DNA of 19,191 nt from JBOGEN01 sp050743265 (GTDB lineage Bacteria; Actinomycetota; Actinomycetes; JBOGEN01): positions 1 to 19,191 of the forward strand of contig JBOGEN010000057.1 of assembly GCA_050743265.1 (NCBI GenBank). The letters are read 5' to 3'. The stretch's first letter is position 1. Every line of letters starts with the position of its first letter. The notes under the pieces were generated by a model. That model did no database searches and was not told where the DNA came from. It saw only the letters and a program-made list of their open reading frames with translations. A program made the position numbers and the translations under genes. Shown here in pieces: positions 1 to 5,843 of the stretch.

Positions 1-45
1 CGGCACAGCCGCCGAGTGGAGAAGATCGACCAGGAGCACGAATGA
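1..45 (+). CDS. 3' end of an upstream gene (partial)
   Basis: Frame 1 reads RHSRRVEKIDQEHE and ends at a TGA (43-45) that overlaps the ATG of the next gene (42-44) as ATGA, the usual sign of translational coupling. Only 14 residues are visible, so the family cannot be named. In Streptomyces-type gene order the neighbour here is often a Sua5/YrdC protein or a low-molecular-weight tyrosine phosphatase, but nothing in these residues proves either. Confidence 0.55.
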   Translation, partial: RHSRRVEKIDQEHE

Positions 46-1295
46 GCCTCGACCATAATGCATCACTTCGCCAAGCCGACCCTGCCGTTGCGCGGCTGAC
101 TGACGCCGAGCTCCGTCGTCAGCAGCACGGCCTGGAGCTCATCGCCAGTGAGAACTTTGCCAGCCGGGCGGTGATCGACGCGATGGGCACACCGCTCACC
201 AACAAGTACGCCGAGGGGTACCCGGGCCGCCGCTACTACGGCGGGTGCCACCAGGTGGACCGTGCCGAGGAGCTCGCGCTGGAGCGTGCCACGCAGCTGT
301 TCGGGGCGGACCACGCGAACGTGCAGCTGCACTCCGGCGCGTCGGCCAACCTTGCGGCGTACGCCGCGCTGGCGAACCCGGGTGACACCGTGCTCGCGAT
401 GTCCCTGCCGCACGGTGGCCACCTCACCCACGGCAGCCCGGTGAACTTCTCCGGCAAGTGGTTCGACGTCGTCTCGTACGGCGTGCGTGAGGAGACCGAG
501 CTCATCGACTACGACGAGGTGCGCGACCTCGCCCGCGAGCACCGGCCCACCGTCATCATCTGCGGCGCGACGGCGTACCCCCGGCTCATCGACTTCGCCG
601 CGTTCCGCGAGATCGCGGACGAGGTGGGGGCCTGGCTGCTCGTTGACGCGGCTCATTTCATCGGCCTGGTCGCCGGGCGCGCGATCCCCTCACCCGTCCC
701 GTACGCGGACGTCGTGACGTTCACCACGCACAAGGTGCTGCGCGGCCCGCGCGGCGGCATGATCCTCTGCCGCGAGGAGCTCGCCCAGCGTGTCGACAAG
801 GCCGTCTTCCCGTTCACGCAGGGCGGTCCGCTCATGCACGTCGTCGCGGCCAAGGCCGTGGCGCTCCGCGAGGCGATGCAGCCCGAGTTCGCCACGTACG
901 CCCGCCAGGTCATCGCGAACGCCCAGGCGCTGGCCGACGGGCTCGCGGCAGAGGGCATGAGACCCGTGTCCGGCGGCACGGACACCCACCTCGCGCTGCT
1001 CGACCTCCGCGAGACCGGGGTCACCGGGCGCGAGGCGGAGCGGCGCGCCGACGCGGCACGCATCGCGTTGAACAAGAACGCCGTCCCGTTCGACCCACAG
1101 CCCCCGATGACCGCGTCGGGCATCCGCGTCGGTACCCCGTCGGTGACCACGCAGGGCATGACCGACGCGGACATGAAGGAGGTGGCCGGGCTCATCGGCC
1201 GGGCCGTCCGTGACGACGACGGCTCCGCCGCGGACGAGGTCGGCCGCGCCGTCACCGCGCTGGTCGCCCGCCGACCCGCCTACCCGTGGTCGTGA
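42..1295 (+). CDS. glyA: Serine hydroxymethyltransferase (PLP enzyme)
   Basis: This cytosolic enzyme interconverts serine plus tetrahydrofolate with glycine plus methylene-THF. At 417 residues it has the normal family length. Visible signatures in order are LIASENF near residue 32, YAEGYPGRRYYGG near 56-68, HGGHLTHGSPVNFSGK near 126-141, the cofactor aspartate and histidine in VDAAHFIGLVAG (D202, H205), the Schiff-base lysine in TTHKVLRGPRGG (K231) and the substrate-carboxylate arginine in IRVGTPS (R362). The catalytic set is intact. Some family-consensus positions are unusual: AHFIGLV for AHIAGLV, HKVLRG for HKTLRG, and TTQGM for TTRGM. These suggest a secondary actinobacterial SHMT lineage rather than the main housekeeping copy, which is inference. 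The ATG is supported by an upstream CAGGAG and by the 4-base overlap with the preceding gene. The wecA-like gene follows after 12 bp. Confidence 0.93.
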   Translation: MSLDHNASLRQADPAVARLTDAELRRQQHGLELIASENFASRAVIDAMGTPLTNKYAEGYPGRRYYGGCHQVDRAEELALERATQLFGADHANVQLHSGASANLAAYAALANPGDTVLAMSLPHGGHLTHGSPVNFSGKWFDVVSYGVREETELIDYDEVRDLAREHRPTVIICGATAYPRLIDFAAFREIADEVGAWLLVDAAHFIGLVAGRAIPSPVPYADVVTFTTHKVLRGPRGGMILCREELAQRVDKAVFPFTQGGPLMHVVAAKAVALREAMQPEFATYARQVIANAQALADGLAAEGMRPVSGGTDTHLALLDLRETGVTGREAERRADAARIALNKNAVPFDPQPPMTASGIRVGTPSVTTQGMTDADMKEVAGLIGRAVRDDDGSAADEVGRAVTALVARRPAYPWS

Positions 1296-1307
1296 GGCTG
1301 CTGATCC

Positions 1308-2411
1308 GTGCGTGAGTACCTGCTCGTCCTCCTGGTCGCCGCGGCGGTCACCTACCTGCTGACTCCGCTGGTACGCCGGCTCGCGCTCGGCTGGGGCGCC
1401 ATGGCCGAGGTACGTGACAGGGACGTCCACGCGATCCCGACCCCGCGCCTCGGGGGCGTCGCGATGTTCGGTGGCCTGGCCGCGGCCCTGCTGCTCGCGA
1501 GCCGTCTTCCGTTCCTCTCCCGGACGTTCGACGACGACGGCGAGGCGCTCGCCCTGCTCACCGGCTGCACGCTGATCCTGCTGCTGGGCGCGATCGACGA
1601 CCGGTGGGGCCTCGACGCGGTCACCAAGCTCGCGGGCCAGGTGCTCGCGGCGGGCGTCATGGTGCTGCAGGGCATCCAGCTGCTCTACCTGCCCGTGCCG
1701 CGGTACGGCACGCTGGTGCTCGACGCGCAGCAGGGTGTGCTGCTCACGATCCTGCTCATCGTCCTGTGCGTGAACGCGGTGAACTTCGTCGACGGCCTGG
1801 ACGGCCTGGCGGCCGGCATCACCGGGATCGCGGCGACGGCGTTCTTCATGTACTCGTACACGCTCACGTACCTGCACGGTATCGACAGGGCCCTGCTGCC
1901 GACCCTGGTGTGCGCCGCGCTGGCGGGCATGTGCCTGGGCTTTCTCCCGCACAACTTCAGCCCCGCACGCGTCTTCATGGGGGACTCGGGGTCGATGCTC
2001 ATCGGGCTGCTGCTCGCCGTGTCCACGATCACGCTCACCGGCAAGATCGACCCGGCGCCGCTCTCGCGGGCCGACCTGGTCCCTGCCCTGCTGCCCCTGC
2101 TGCTGCCGCTCCTCGTTCTCGCGGTGCCGCTGGTCGACCTGATCATGGCGGTGATCCGGCGTACGCGGGCGGGCAGGTCGCCGTTCGCGCCGGACAAGCA
2201 GCACCTGCACCACCGGCTGCTCGAGATCGGGCACTCGCACGCTCGGGCGGTGCTGATCATGTACTTCTGGGCGGCCCTGCTGGCGTTCGGCGCCGTCGCG
2301 GTAACGTTCGTGGACGGCCCCCTGCTGGTGATCGGGGTGGCCGCCACCCTGGCCATCCTCGCGTTCGTCGTGATGAACCTGCCGCGCCTCCGGGCGGCGC
2401 GCAGGCACTGA
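1308..2411 (+). CDS. wecA: WecA/MraY-family polyprenyl-phosphate GlcNAc-1-phosphate transferase
   Basis: An integral membrane enzyme (367 residues, about 10-11 hydrophobic segments) that moves a sugar-1-phosphate, in WecA proteins GlcNAc-1-P, from a UDP-sugar to a polyprenyl phosphate and so starts cell-wall glycopolymer synthesis. Family signatures are AIDDRWGLD (Asp pair D97-D98), NFVDGLDG (159-166), the ARVFMGDSGS loop and the PDKQHLHHRL loop (from P295), whose HLHH is typical of WecA-type rather than MraY proteins. The start is GTG at 1308, with GAGG about 10 bases upstream. It lies 12 bp after glyA and is probably cotranscribed with it. A wecA-like gene just before the atp operon is a common actinobacterial arrangement, probably positional rather than functional. 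The exact sugar and acceptor lipid cannot be read from the sequence. Confidence 0.9.
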   Translation: MREYLLVLLVAAAVTYLLTPLVRRLALGWGAMAEVRDRDVHAIPTPRLGGVAMFGGLAAALLLASRLPFLSRTFDDDGEALALLTGCTLILLLGAIDDRWGLDAVTKLAGQVLAAGVMVLQGIQLLYLPVPRYGTLVLDAQQGVLLTILLIVLCVNAVNFVDGLDGLAAGITGIAATAFFMYSYTLTYLHGIDRALLPTLVCAALAGMCLGFLPHNFSPARVFMGDSGSMLIGLLLAVSTITLTGKIDPAPLSRADLVPALLPLLLPLLVLAVPLVDLIMAVIRRTRAGRSPFAPDKQHLHHRLLEIGHSHARAVLIMYFWAALLAFGAVAVTFVDGPLLVIGVAATLAILAFVVMNLPRLRAARRH

Positions 2412-2447
2412 CCGGGGCACCTGGGGGTCAGGCAGGAGTCGGACATT

Positions 2448-2477
2448 TTGGCTCCATGCGAGGGTTTGTGATACCTT
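2448..2477 (+). promoter_or_regulatory. Candidate atp-operon promoter P1 (extended -10)
   Basis: TTGGCT (2448-2453) and TACCTT (2472-2477) are separated by 18 bp. The -10 box is preceded by TGA, giving the TGnTAnnnT extended -10 form recognised by the principal sigma factor in GC-rich actinobacteria. The predicted start near 2484 would leave a leader of about 207 nt before the first atp-cluster gene. The -10 lies inside the palindrome at 2466-2483. This is a pattern match only. Confidence 0.45.
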
Positions 2478-2483
2478 TCACAA
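2466..2483. promoter_or_regulatory. Rex-like (or Crp-like) operator palindrome
   Basis: TTGTGATACCTTTCACAA has perfect 6-bp arms (TTGTGA/TCACAA) around 6 bases. Compared with the Rex operator form TTGTGAAnnnnTTCACAA, only the seventh base differs (T for A). It also contains the Crp-type core TGTGA-N6-TCACA. Rex senses NADH/NAD+ and represses respiratory genes in Streptomyces, to my knowledge including the atp operon. The site covers the candidate -10 box, as expected for a repressor, which favours Rex over Crp. Which regulator binds is inference. Confidence 0.6.
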
Positions 2484-2674
2484 GCGCCCGCGGTGGTGGG
2501 CGTTCACCGGAAGAAACCCGTTCCCGACCGAACAGGCCGAGATCAGATGTCCCTCGCGGTCCTCCCGGGCGCAGCCGGACCCACGCGGCACTCACCAGCA
2601 GCGATGCGGGTGAGCTCGCGGCCCGTGCTGCCGTCGGCGACGGTGCGCAGGGACGCGGTCACCTCGCCGGCTGC

Positions 2675-2680
2675 TACGCT
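2675..2680 (+). promoter_or_regulatory. Candidate second -10 box (TACGCT) just before atpZ
   Basis: TACGCT ends 10 bases before the ATG at 2691, and no Shine-Dalgarno sequence precedes that ATG. This would allow a leaderless or nearly leaderless atp transcript in addition to P1. The same TACGCTGCCG string precedes the pduO start on the other strand (box at 10903-10908). The spacing here is longer than the 6 bases seen there, and the -35 region is poor. Confidence 0.3.
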
Positions 2681-2690
2681 GCCGTCCCCG

Positions 2691-2915
2691 ATGGCAGACC
2701 GAGAAAAGCCGCCGGAGCGCGGCGCTTTCGCGATGTTCGGGGCCCTGACAGGCATCGGCTCGCTCAGCGCGTTCTGTGTCGCTCTCGGGGTGGGTGTCGG
2801 CTGGTGGCTCGACGAGCGAACCTCGGCCCCGCACGTGTTCGTGTTCCTCGGCCTCGCTCTCGGAGTCGCGGCCGCGGTCCTGTCCACCTGGTCGATCGTG
2901 AAGAGGATCCTCTGA
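2691..2915 (+). CDS. atpZ: AtpZ-like small membrane protein, first gene of the ATP synthase cluster
   Basis: This 74-residue protein has two hydrophobic segments (about 16-37 and 43-66) and the GVGVGWWLDERTSAPHVFVFLGLALGV pattern typical of the AtpZ/AtpI putative F1Fo accessory family (the G.GWWLD turn, then a second helix rich in glycine and leucine). Family members sit at the start of atp operons and have been linked to assembly of the c-ring and Fo sector or to cation transport; the role is not settled. The ATG at 2691 is chosen because family members are about 75 residues and the upstream in-frame extension to 2493 looks non-coding. No clear ribosome-binding site precedes it, which fits leaderless translation. 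The AtpI-like gene follows after 3 bp. Confidence 0.75.
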   Translation: MADREKPPERGAFAMFGALTGIGSLSAFCVALGVGVGWWLDERTSAPHVFVFLGLALGVAAAVLSTWSIVKRIL

Positions 2916-2918
2916 ACC

Positions 2919-3332
2919 ATGAGCGCAGAAACACCTGAGGGCATGCAGGTCGCGCTCAGATCGGCCGCCCGCAACTTCCAGCGCGCGCTCGTGGCCGCCG
3001 CCGTGCTCGGGGTGCTCGGCTTCATCGGGCTGGCCGTGGCGGGTCACGCCGTGGCCGGCGTCCTGCTCTGCGTGGGTCTCGGCCTCGGGGGCGTCAACAG
3101 CCGCATGGTGCAGCGCTCGCTCGGCGAGTTCATCAAGCAAGGAGATCCCAACAAGCGGAAGCTGATGCTGGGTGTGCTCCGCCGGCTGATGCTCGTCTCG
3201 GCGGTCGCCCTCGGCATCGCCTTCCTCTACCAGCCCGACGGCTGGGTCGTCCTCGTGGGGCTCGCGGTGTTCCAGGTGATCGTCATGGGCAGCGTGTTCG
3301 GAGGCCTGTACAAGGAGGTGCGCCGCGCATGA
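2919..3332 (+). CDS. atpI: AtpI-like ATP synthase accessory membrane protein
   Basis: This 137-residue protein has four hydrophobic helices (about 22-43, 45-62, 88-105 and 108-130) and a basic loop containing GDPNKRKLMLGVLRRL. Size, topology and position directly before subunit a match the AtpI (ATP synthase I) family, thought to help c-ring assembly in the membrane. Sequence conservation in this family is low, so the call rests largely on context. The start ATG follows the atpZ stop by 3 bp with GAGGATC upstream. Its TGA (3330-3332) overlaps the atpB ATG (3329-3331) as ATGA, indicating coupled translation. Confidence 0.75.
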   Translation: MSAETPEGMQVALRSAARNFQRALVAAAVLGVLGFIGLAVAGHAVAGVLLCVGLGLGGVNSRMVQRSLGEFIKQGDPNKRKLMLGVLRRLMLVSAVALGIAFLYQPDGWVVLVGLAVFQVIVMGSVFGGLYKEVRRA

Positions 3333-4051
3333 GCGGCCTTGCGTCCCGCCCGCTCGCCGCAGAGACGGAGATCGAGGTCGGTGTGCACCACACCGTCGAG
3401 TTCCTCGGGATCACGTTCAACTACGACACGATCCTCTCGACGGTGCTCGCCGGGGTGATCGTGCTGGGCCTGGGCCTCTACATGGCCCGCCGAGTCAGCA
3501 ATCGCGTGCCGAGCAGGCTGCAGCTGGCGTTCGAGACCGTGACGGACGCGGTGCAGAAGCAGGTGGACTCGACCATCGGGCCCACCGCCCCCTTCGTCGT
3601 CCCGCTCGCGGTGACCCTGTTCTTCTTCATCCTGCTCGCGAACTGGATCGAGCTGGTCCCCACCGAGCACGCGCTGCCCTCACCCACGGCGGACACCAAC
3701 CTCACGTACGCGATGGCGTTCTTCGTCGTCGTGTGGGTCCACGTCGCCGCCGTGAAGCAGAAGGGCTTCCGGACGTACGCGAAGCACTACGCGCAGCCGT
3801 ACGCGGTGCTCGTGCCGCTGAACATCCTCGAGGAGCTGGCCAAGCCGTTCACGCTGGCGCTGCGGCTCTTCGGCAACATCTTCGCCGGCGGCATCATGAT
3901 CGCGCTGATCGGCCTCATCCCGGCCTGGCTGTCCTGGCTGCCCCACGGCCTGTGGAGGGGGTTCGACCTGCTGATCGGGGTCATCCAGGCCTTCATCTTC
4001 GCCCTCCTCACCATCCTGTACTTCAGCTTCGCGTTGCAGGATGAGCACTAG
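3329..4051 (+). CDS. atpB: ATP synthase Fo subunit a
   Basis: This membrane stator subunit forms the two proton half-channels next to the c-ring. At 240 residues with five to six hydrophobic helices it has normal length for the family. The decisive motif is LALRLFGNIFAGG, whose arginine R179 corresponds to the essential Arg210 of the E. coli subunit. FFFILLANWIELVP and the C-terminal IQAFIFALLTILYFSFAL are also typical. The ATG overlaps the atpI stop. After its TAG comes an 81-bp spacer, one of the longer gaps in the operon, ending in a strong AAGGAGAG for atpE. Confidence 0.96.
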   Translation: MSGLASRPLAAETEIEVGVHHTVEFLGITFNYDTILSTVLAGVIVLGLGLYMARRVSNRVPSRLQLAFETVTDAVQKQVDSTIGPTAPFVVPLAVTLFFFILLANWIELVPTEHALPSPTADTNLTYAMAFFVVVWVHVAAVKQKGFRTYAKHYAQPYAVLVPLNILEELAKPFTLALRLFGNIFAGGIMIALIGLIPAWLSWLPHGLWRGFDLLIGVIQAFIFALLTILYFSFALQDEH

Positions 4052-4132
4052 CCGCCCCACCAGACCCGACACCGACGTGTCACGAGACCGCGGGCCAGCC
4101 AAGGCCCACCGGCCCCGAACCAAGGAGAGACA

Positions 4133-4396
4133 GTGGCAGCAGACCCGGAACTCGTTTCCTCCATCAAGACCGCAGGCGCCTTCGTCGGAGGCGGCCTGGC
4201 CCTCGGAGGCGGTGCCATCGGGGCAGCGATCGGTGACGGGCTGGCCGGGGCCTCGACGATCGACGGTGTCGCTCGGCAGCCCGAGGCCCGCTCGCGCCTG
4301 TTCACGATCTTCTTCCTGACCGTCGGTCTGGTCGAGGCCATGTACTTCATCAACCTGGCGTTCATGGCCCTGTTCGTCTTCGTCCTCGGGAAGTAG
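4133..4396 (+). CDS. atpE: ATP synthase Fo subunit c (proteolipid)
   Basis: An 87-residue two-helix hairpin forming the rotor ring. The first helix carries the glycine-rich GGGLALGGGAIGAAIGDG stretch, the loop is ARQPEA (47-52), and the second helix has the ion-carrying glutamate E68 in LVEAMYFINLAFMALFVF. A residue after E68 that is Ala rather than Ser/Thr, and the lack of the Na+-site glutamine, indicate proton coupling. The sequence resembles mycobacterial c subunits more than those of Streptomyces. By alignment with the M. tuberculosis protein, D28, L59, E61, Y64 and I66 are conserved here (D35, L66, E68, Y71, I73), but Ala63 is replaced by Met70. The GTG start has AAGGAGAG seven bases upstream. 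Confidence 0.96.
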   Translation: MAADPELVSSIKTAGAFVGGGLALGGGAIGAAIGDGLAGASTIDGVARQPEARSRLFTIFFLTVGLVEAMYFINLAFMALFVFVLGK

Positions 4397-4404
4397 GTCA
4401 CACC

Positions 4405-4965
4405 ATGGCCGCCCTCGTCACCGCCGCGCCCGTGCAGGCCGCGGCCGAGGACACCCAGAACTTCCTCGTGCCCAACGGGACGTTCATCGCCGAGGTGGTC
4501 GCCTTCGCCCTGCTGCTCTGGGCGATGGGCAGGTGGGTGCTGCCACCCCTGCAGAAGGCGATGAAGGAGCGTCAGGAGCTCATCCGCTCGCAGTTCGACG
4601 AGGCCAAGGAGGCACGTGAGCGCCTCGAGGCCGCCGAGCAGGAGTACCGCGAGCTCCTCGACCAGACGCGTGCGGAGGCAAGCCGTACGCGTGAGGAGGC
4701 CAGGGCCGAGGGCCAGGCGATCATCGCCGAGCTGCGCAGCAAGGCCGAGCAGGAGGCCGAGCGGGTGAGGCAGCGCGGTGAGGAGCAGCTCGCCGCCGAG
4801 CGGGACCAGGTGATCGCCGCCCTGCGTGCCGAGATCGGCGAGCTGGCCGTCAAGCTGGCCGAGCGGATCGTCGGTGAGACGCTCACCGACGAGCAGGCCC
4901 AGCGCCGGGTGGTCGACAGGTTCCTGGCAGACCTCGAAGCGCGCGAACCTCAGGAAACCCGCTGA
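4405..4965 (+). CDS. atpF: ATP synthase Fo subunit b (peripheral stalk)
   Basis: A 186-residue stator protein with one N-terminal membrane helix (about 24-46, EVVAFALLLWAMGRWVLPPL) followed by a long charged, Ala/Glu/Arg-rich helix (about 50-165) that dimerises and holds the F1 head through delta. The order, single helix and length are standard. Unlike mycobacteria there is no b-delta fusion: a normal separate b is followed by a separate delta. The ATG lies 8 bp after the atpE stop with only a weak ribosome-binding site. Its TGA (4963-4965) shares one base with the atpH ATG, so the two are translationally coupled. Confidence 0.93.
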   Translation: MAALVTAAPVQAAAEDTQNFLVPNGTFIAEVVAFALLLWAMGRWVLPPLQKAMKERQELIRSQFDEAKEARERLEAAEQEYRELLDQTRAEASRTREEARAEGQAIIAELRSKAEQEAERVRQRGEEQLAAERDQVIAALRAEIGELAVKLAERIVGETLTDEQAQRRVVDRFLADLEAREPQETR

Positions 4966-5783
4966 TGCGCGGGGTCAGCCGCCACTCCTTCGCCCGCGGT
5001 CAGGAGCGACTCGAGTCCGCGGCCCGGGACCTGGACGCGGAGGGTCAGCGCCGGCTCGGCGGCGACCTGCTCGCGGTCGCCCGGCTGCTGCACCGCGAGT
5101 CCCGGCTCCGCCGGGTGGTCAGCGACCCCGCGCTTCCCCCCGAGCGCCGTGCACAGCTGCTCGGGCAGTTCCTGACCGACCGCCTGTCGGCTCCCGCCAC
5201 GCAGGTGGCCGAGGAGCTCGCGGGTGCCACCTGGGCACGTCCGCGTGACGTGGTGGACGCGGCCGACGCACTCGGGGCGCAGGCGCTGTTCGCCTCGGCG
5301 GAGCGGGCCGGCACGCTCGACGACGTCGAGGACGAGCTGTTCCGGTTCAGCCGGATCCTCGACCGGGAGCCCCGGCTGCGGGCTGCGCTCACCGACCCGG
5401 GCCTGCCCGCCGACCTCAAGCGCACCATGCTCGAGGACCTGGTCGGCGCCAAGGTCCGCCCGGTCACGCTCACGCTGGTCCTCGAGGTCGTGCTGCACGC
5501 GCGGGGGCGCACGATCGACCGGGGGCTGGAGGAGTACAGCCGCATGGCGGCCGAGCGTCGTGAACGGCTCGTCGCCCGCGTCTACACCGTCGTCCCGCTG
5601 TCGGAGGAGCAGCAGCGGCGGCTCGCGGACGCACTGGCGGCCCAGGTCGGCCACCAGGTCCACCTCAACATCGAGATCGATCCCGACCTCCTGGGAGGTC
5701 TCACGGTGCGCGTCGGGGACCAGCTCTTCGACGGAAGCATCGCGCACCGGCTCGGTGAGGCACACCGACGCATAGCCGGTTGA
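4965..5783 (+). CDS. atpH: ATP synthase F1 subunit delta (OSCP)
   Basis: The connector between the peripheral stalk and the alpha/beta hexamer. The 272 residues are longer than the roughly 177 of E. coli delta, as is usual in actinobacteria, where an extra N-terminal segment precedes the conserved half. Family signatures are at the C-terminus: ARVYTVVPLSEEQQRRLADAL, then IEIDPDLLGGLTVRVGDQLFDGSI, which contains the typical LLGG...VGD...DGS pattern. The ATG overlaps the atpF stop by one base. A 60-bp spacer to atpA follows and includes CAAGGAGAG. Confidence 0.93.
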   Translation: MRGVSRHSFARGQERLESAARDLDAEGQRRLGGDLLAVARLLHRESRLRRVVSDPALPPERRAQLLGQFLTDRLSAPATQVAEELAGATWARPRDVVDAADALGAQALFASAERAGTLDDVEDELFRFSRILDREPRLRAALTDPGLPADLKRTMLEDLVGAKVRPVTLTLVLEVVLHARGRTIDRGLEEYSRMAAERRERLVARVYTVVPLSEEQQRRLADALAAQVGHQVHLNIEIDPDLLGGLTVRVGDQLFDGSIAHRLGEAHRRIAG

Positions 5784-5843
5784 CCGGCCGACACCGACGT
5801 CCATGACCCGAGAAGCAGTGACCCAAGGAGAGCAGGGACGCAC

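Larger units (their letters stand above)
2412..2690. other. Intergenic leader region before the atp operon
   Basis: This is the longest stretch without a confident gene (279 bp). It holds the palindrome and promoter P1 near its left side and a TACGCT box near its right end. The frame of the following gene stays open back to a GTG at 2493, but the early codons (such as AAA, ACA and CGA) are unlike the GC-rich third positions of the neighbouring genes, so I treat this part as non-coding. I see no convincing riboswitch or attenuator fold. Confidence 0.55.

Noticed and set aside
690..2420. Minus-strand open frame (576 codons) opposite glyA and the wecA-like gene
   Set aside because: Composition is dominated by Arg, Gln, His and Asp from reversed GC-rich codons, and the plus-strand genes have unmistakable motifs.
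1604..2938. Plus-strand open frame (444 codons) overlapping the wecA-like gene and running through the atp leader
   Set aside because: It is out of frame with both the wecA-like and atpZ genes, has no motif, and is rich in Arg, Gly, Pro and Ala as expected for a shifted frame.
4052..4132. Separate promoter or small gene in the 81-bp gap before atpE
   Set aside because: I find only a strong ribosome-binding site. No convincing -10/-35 pair or small open frame with its own start signal is present.
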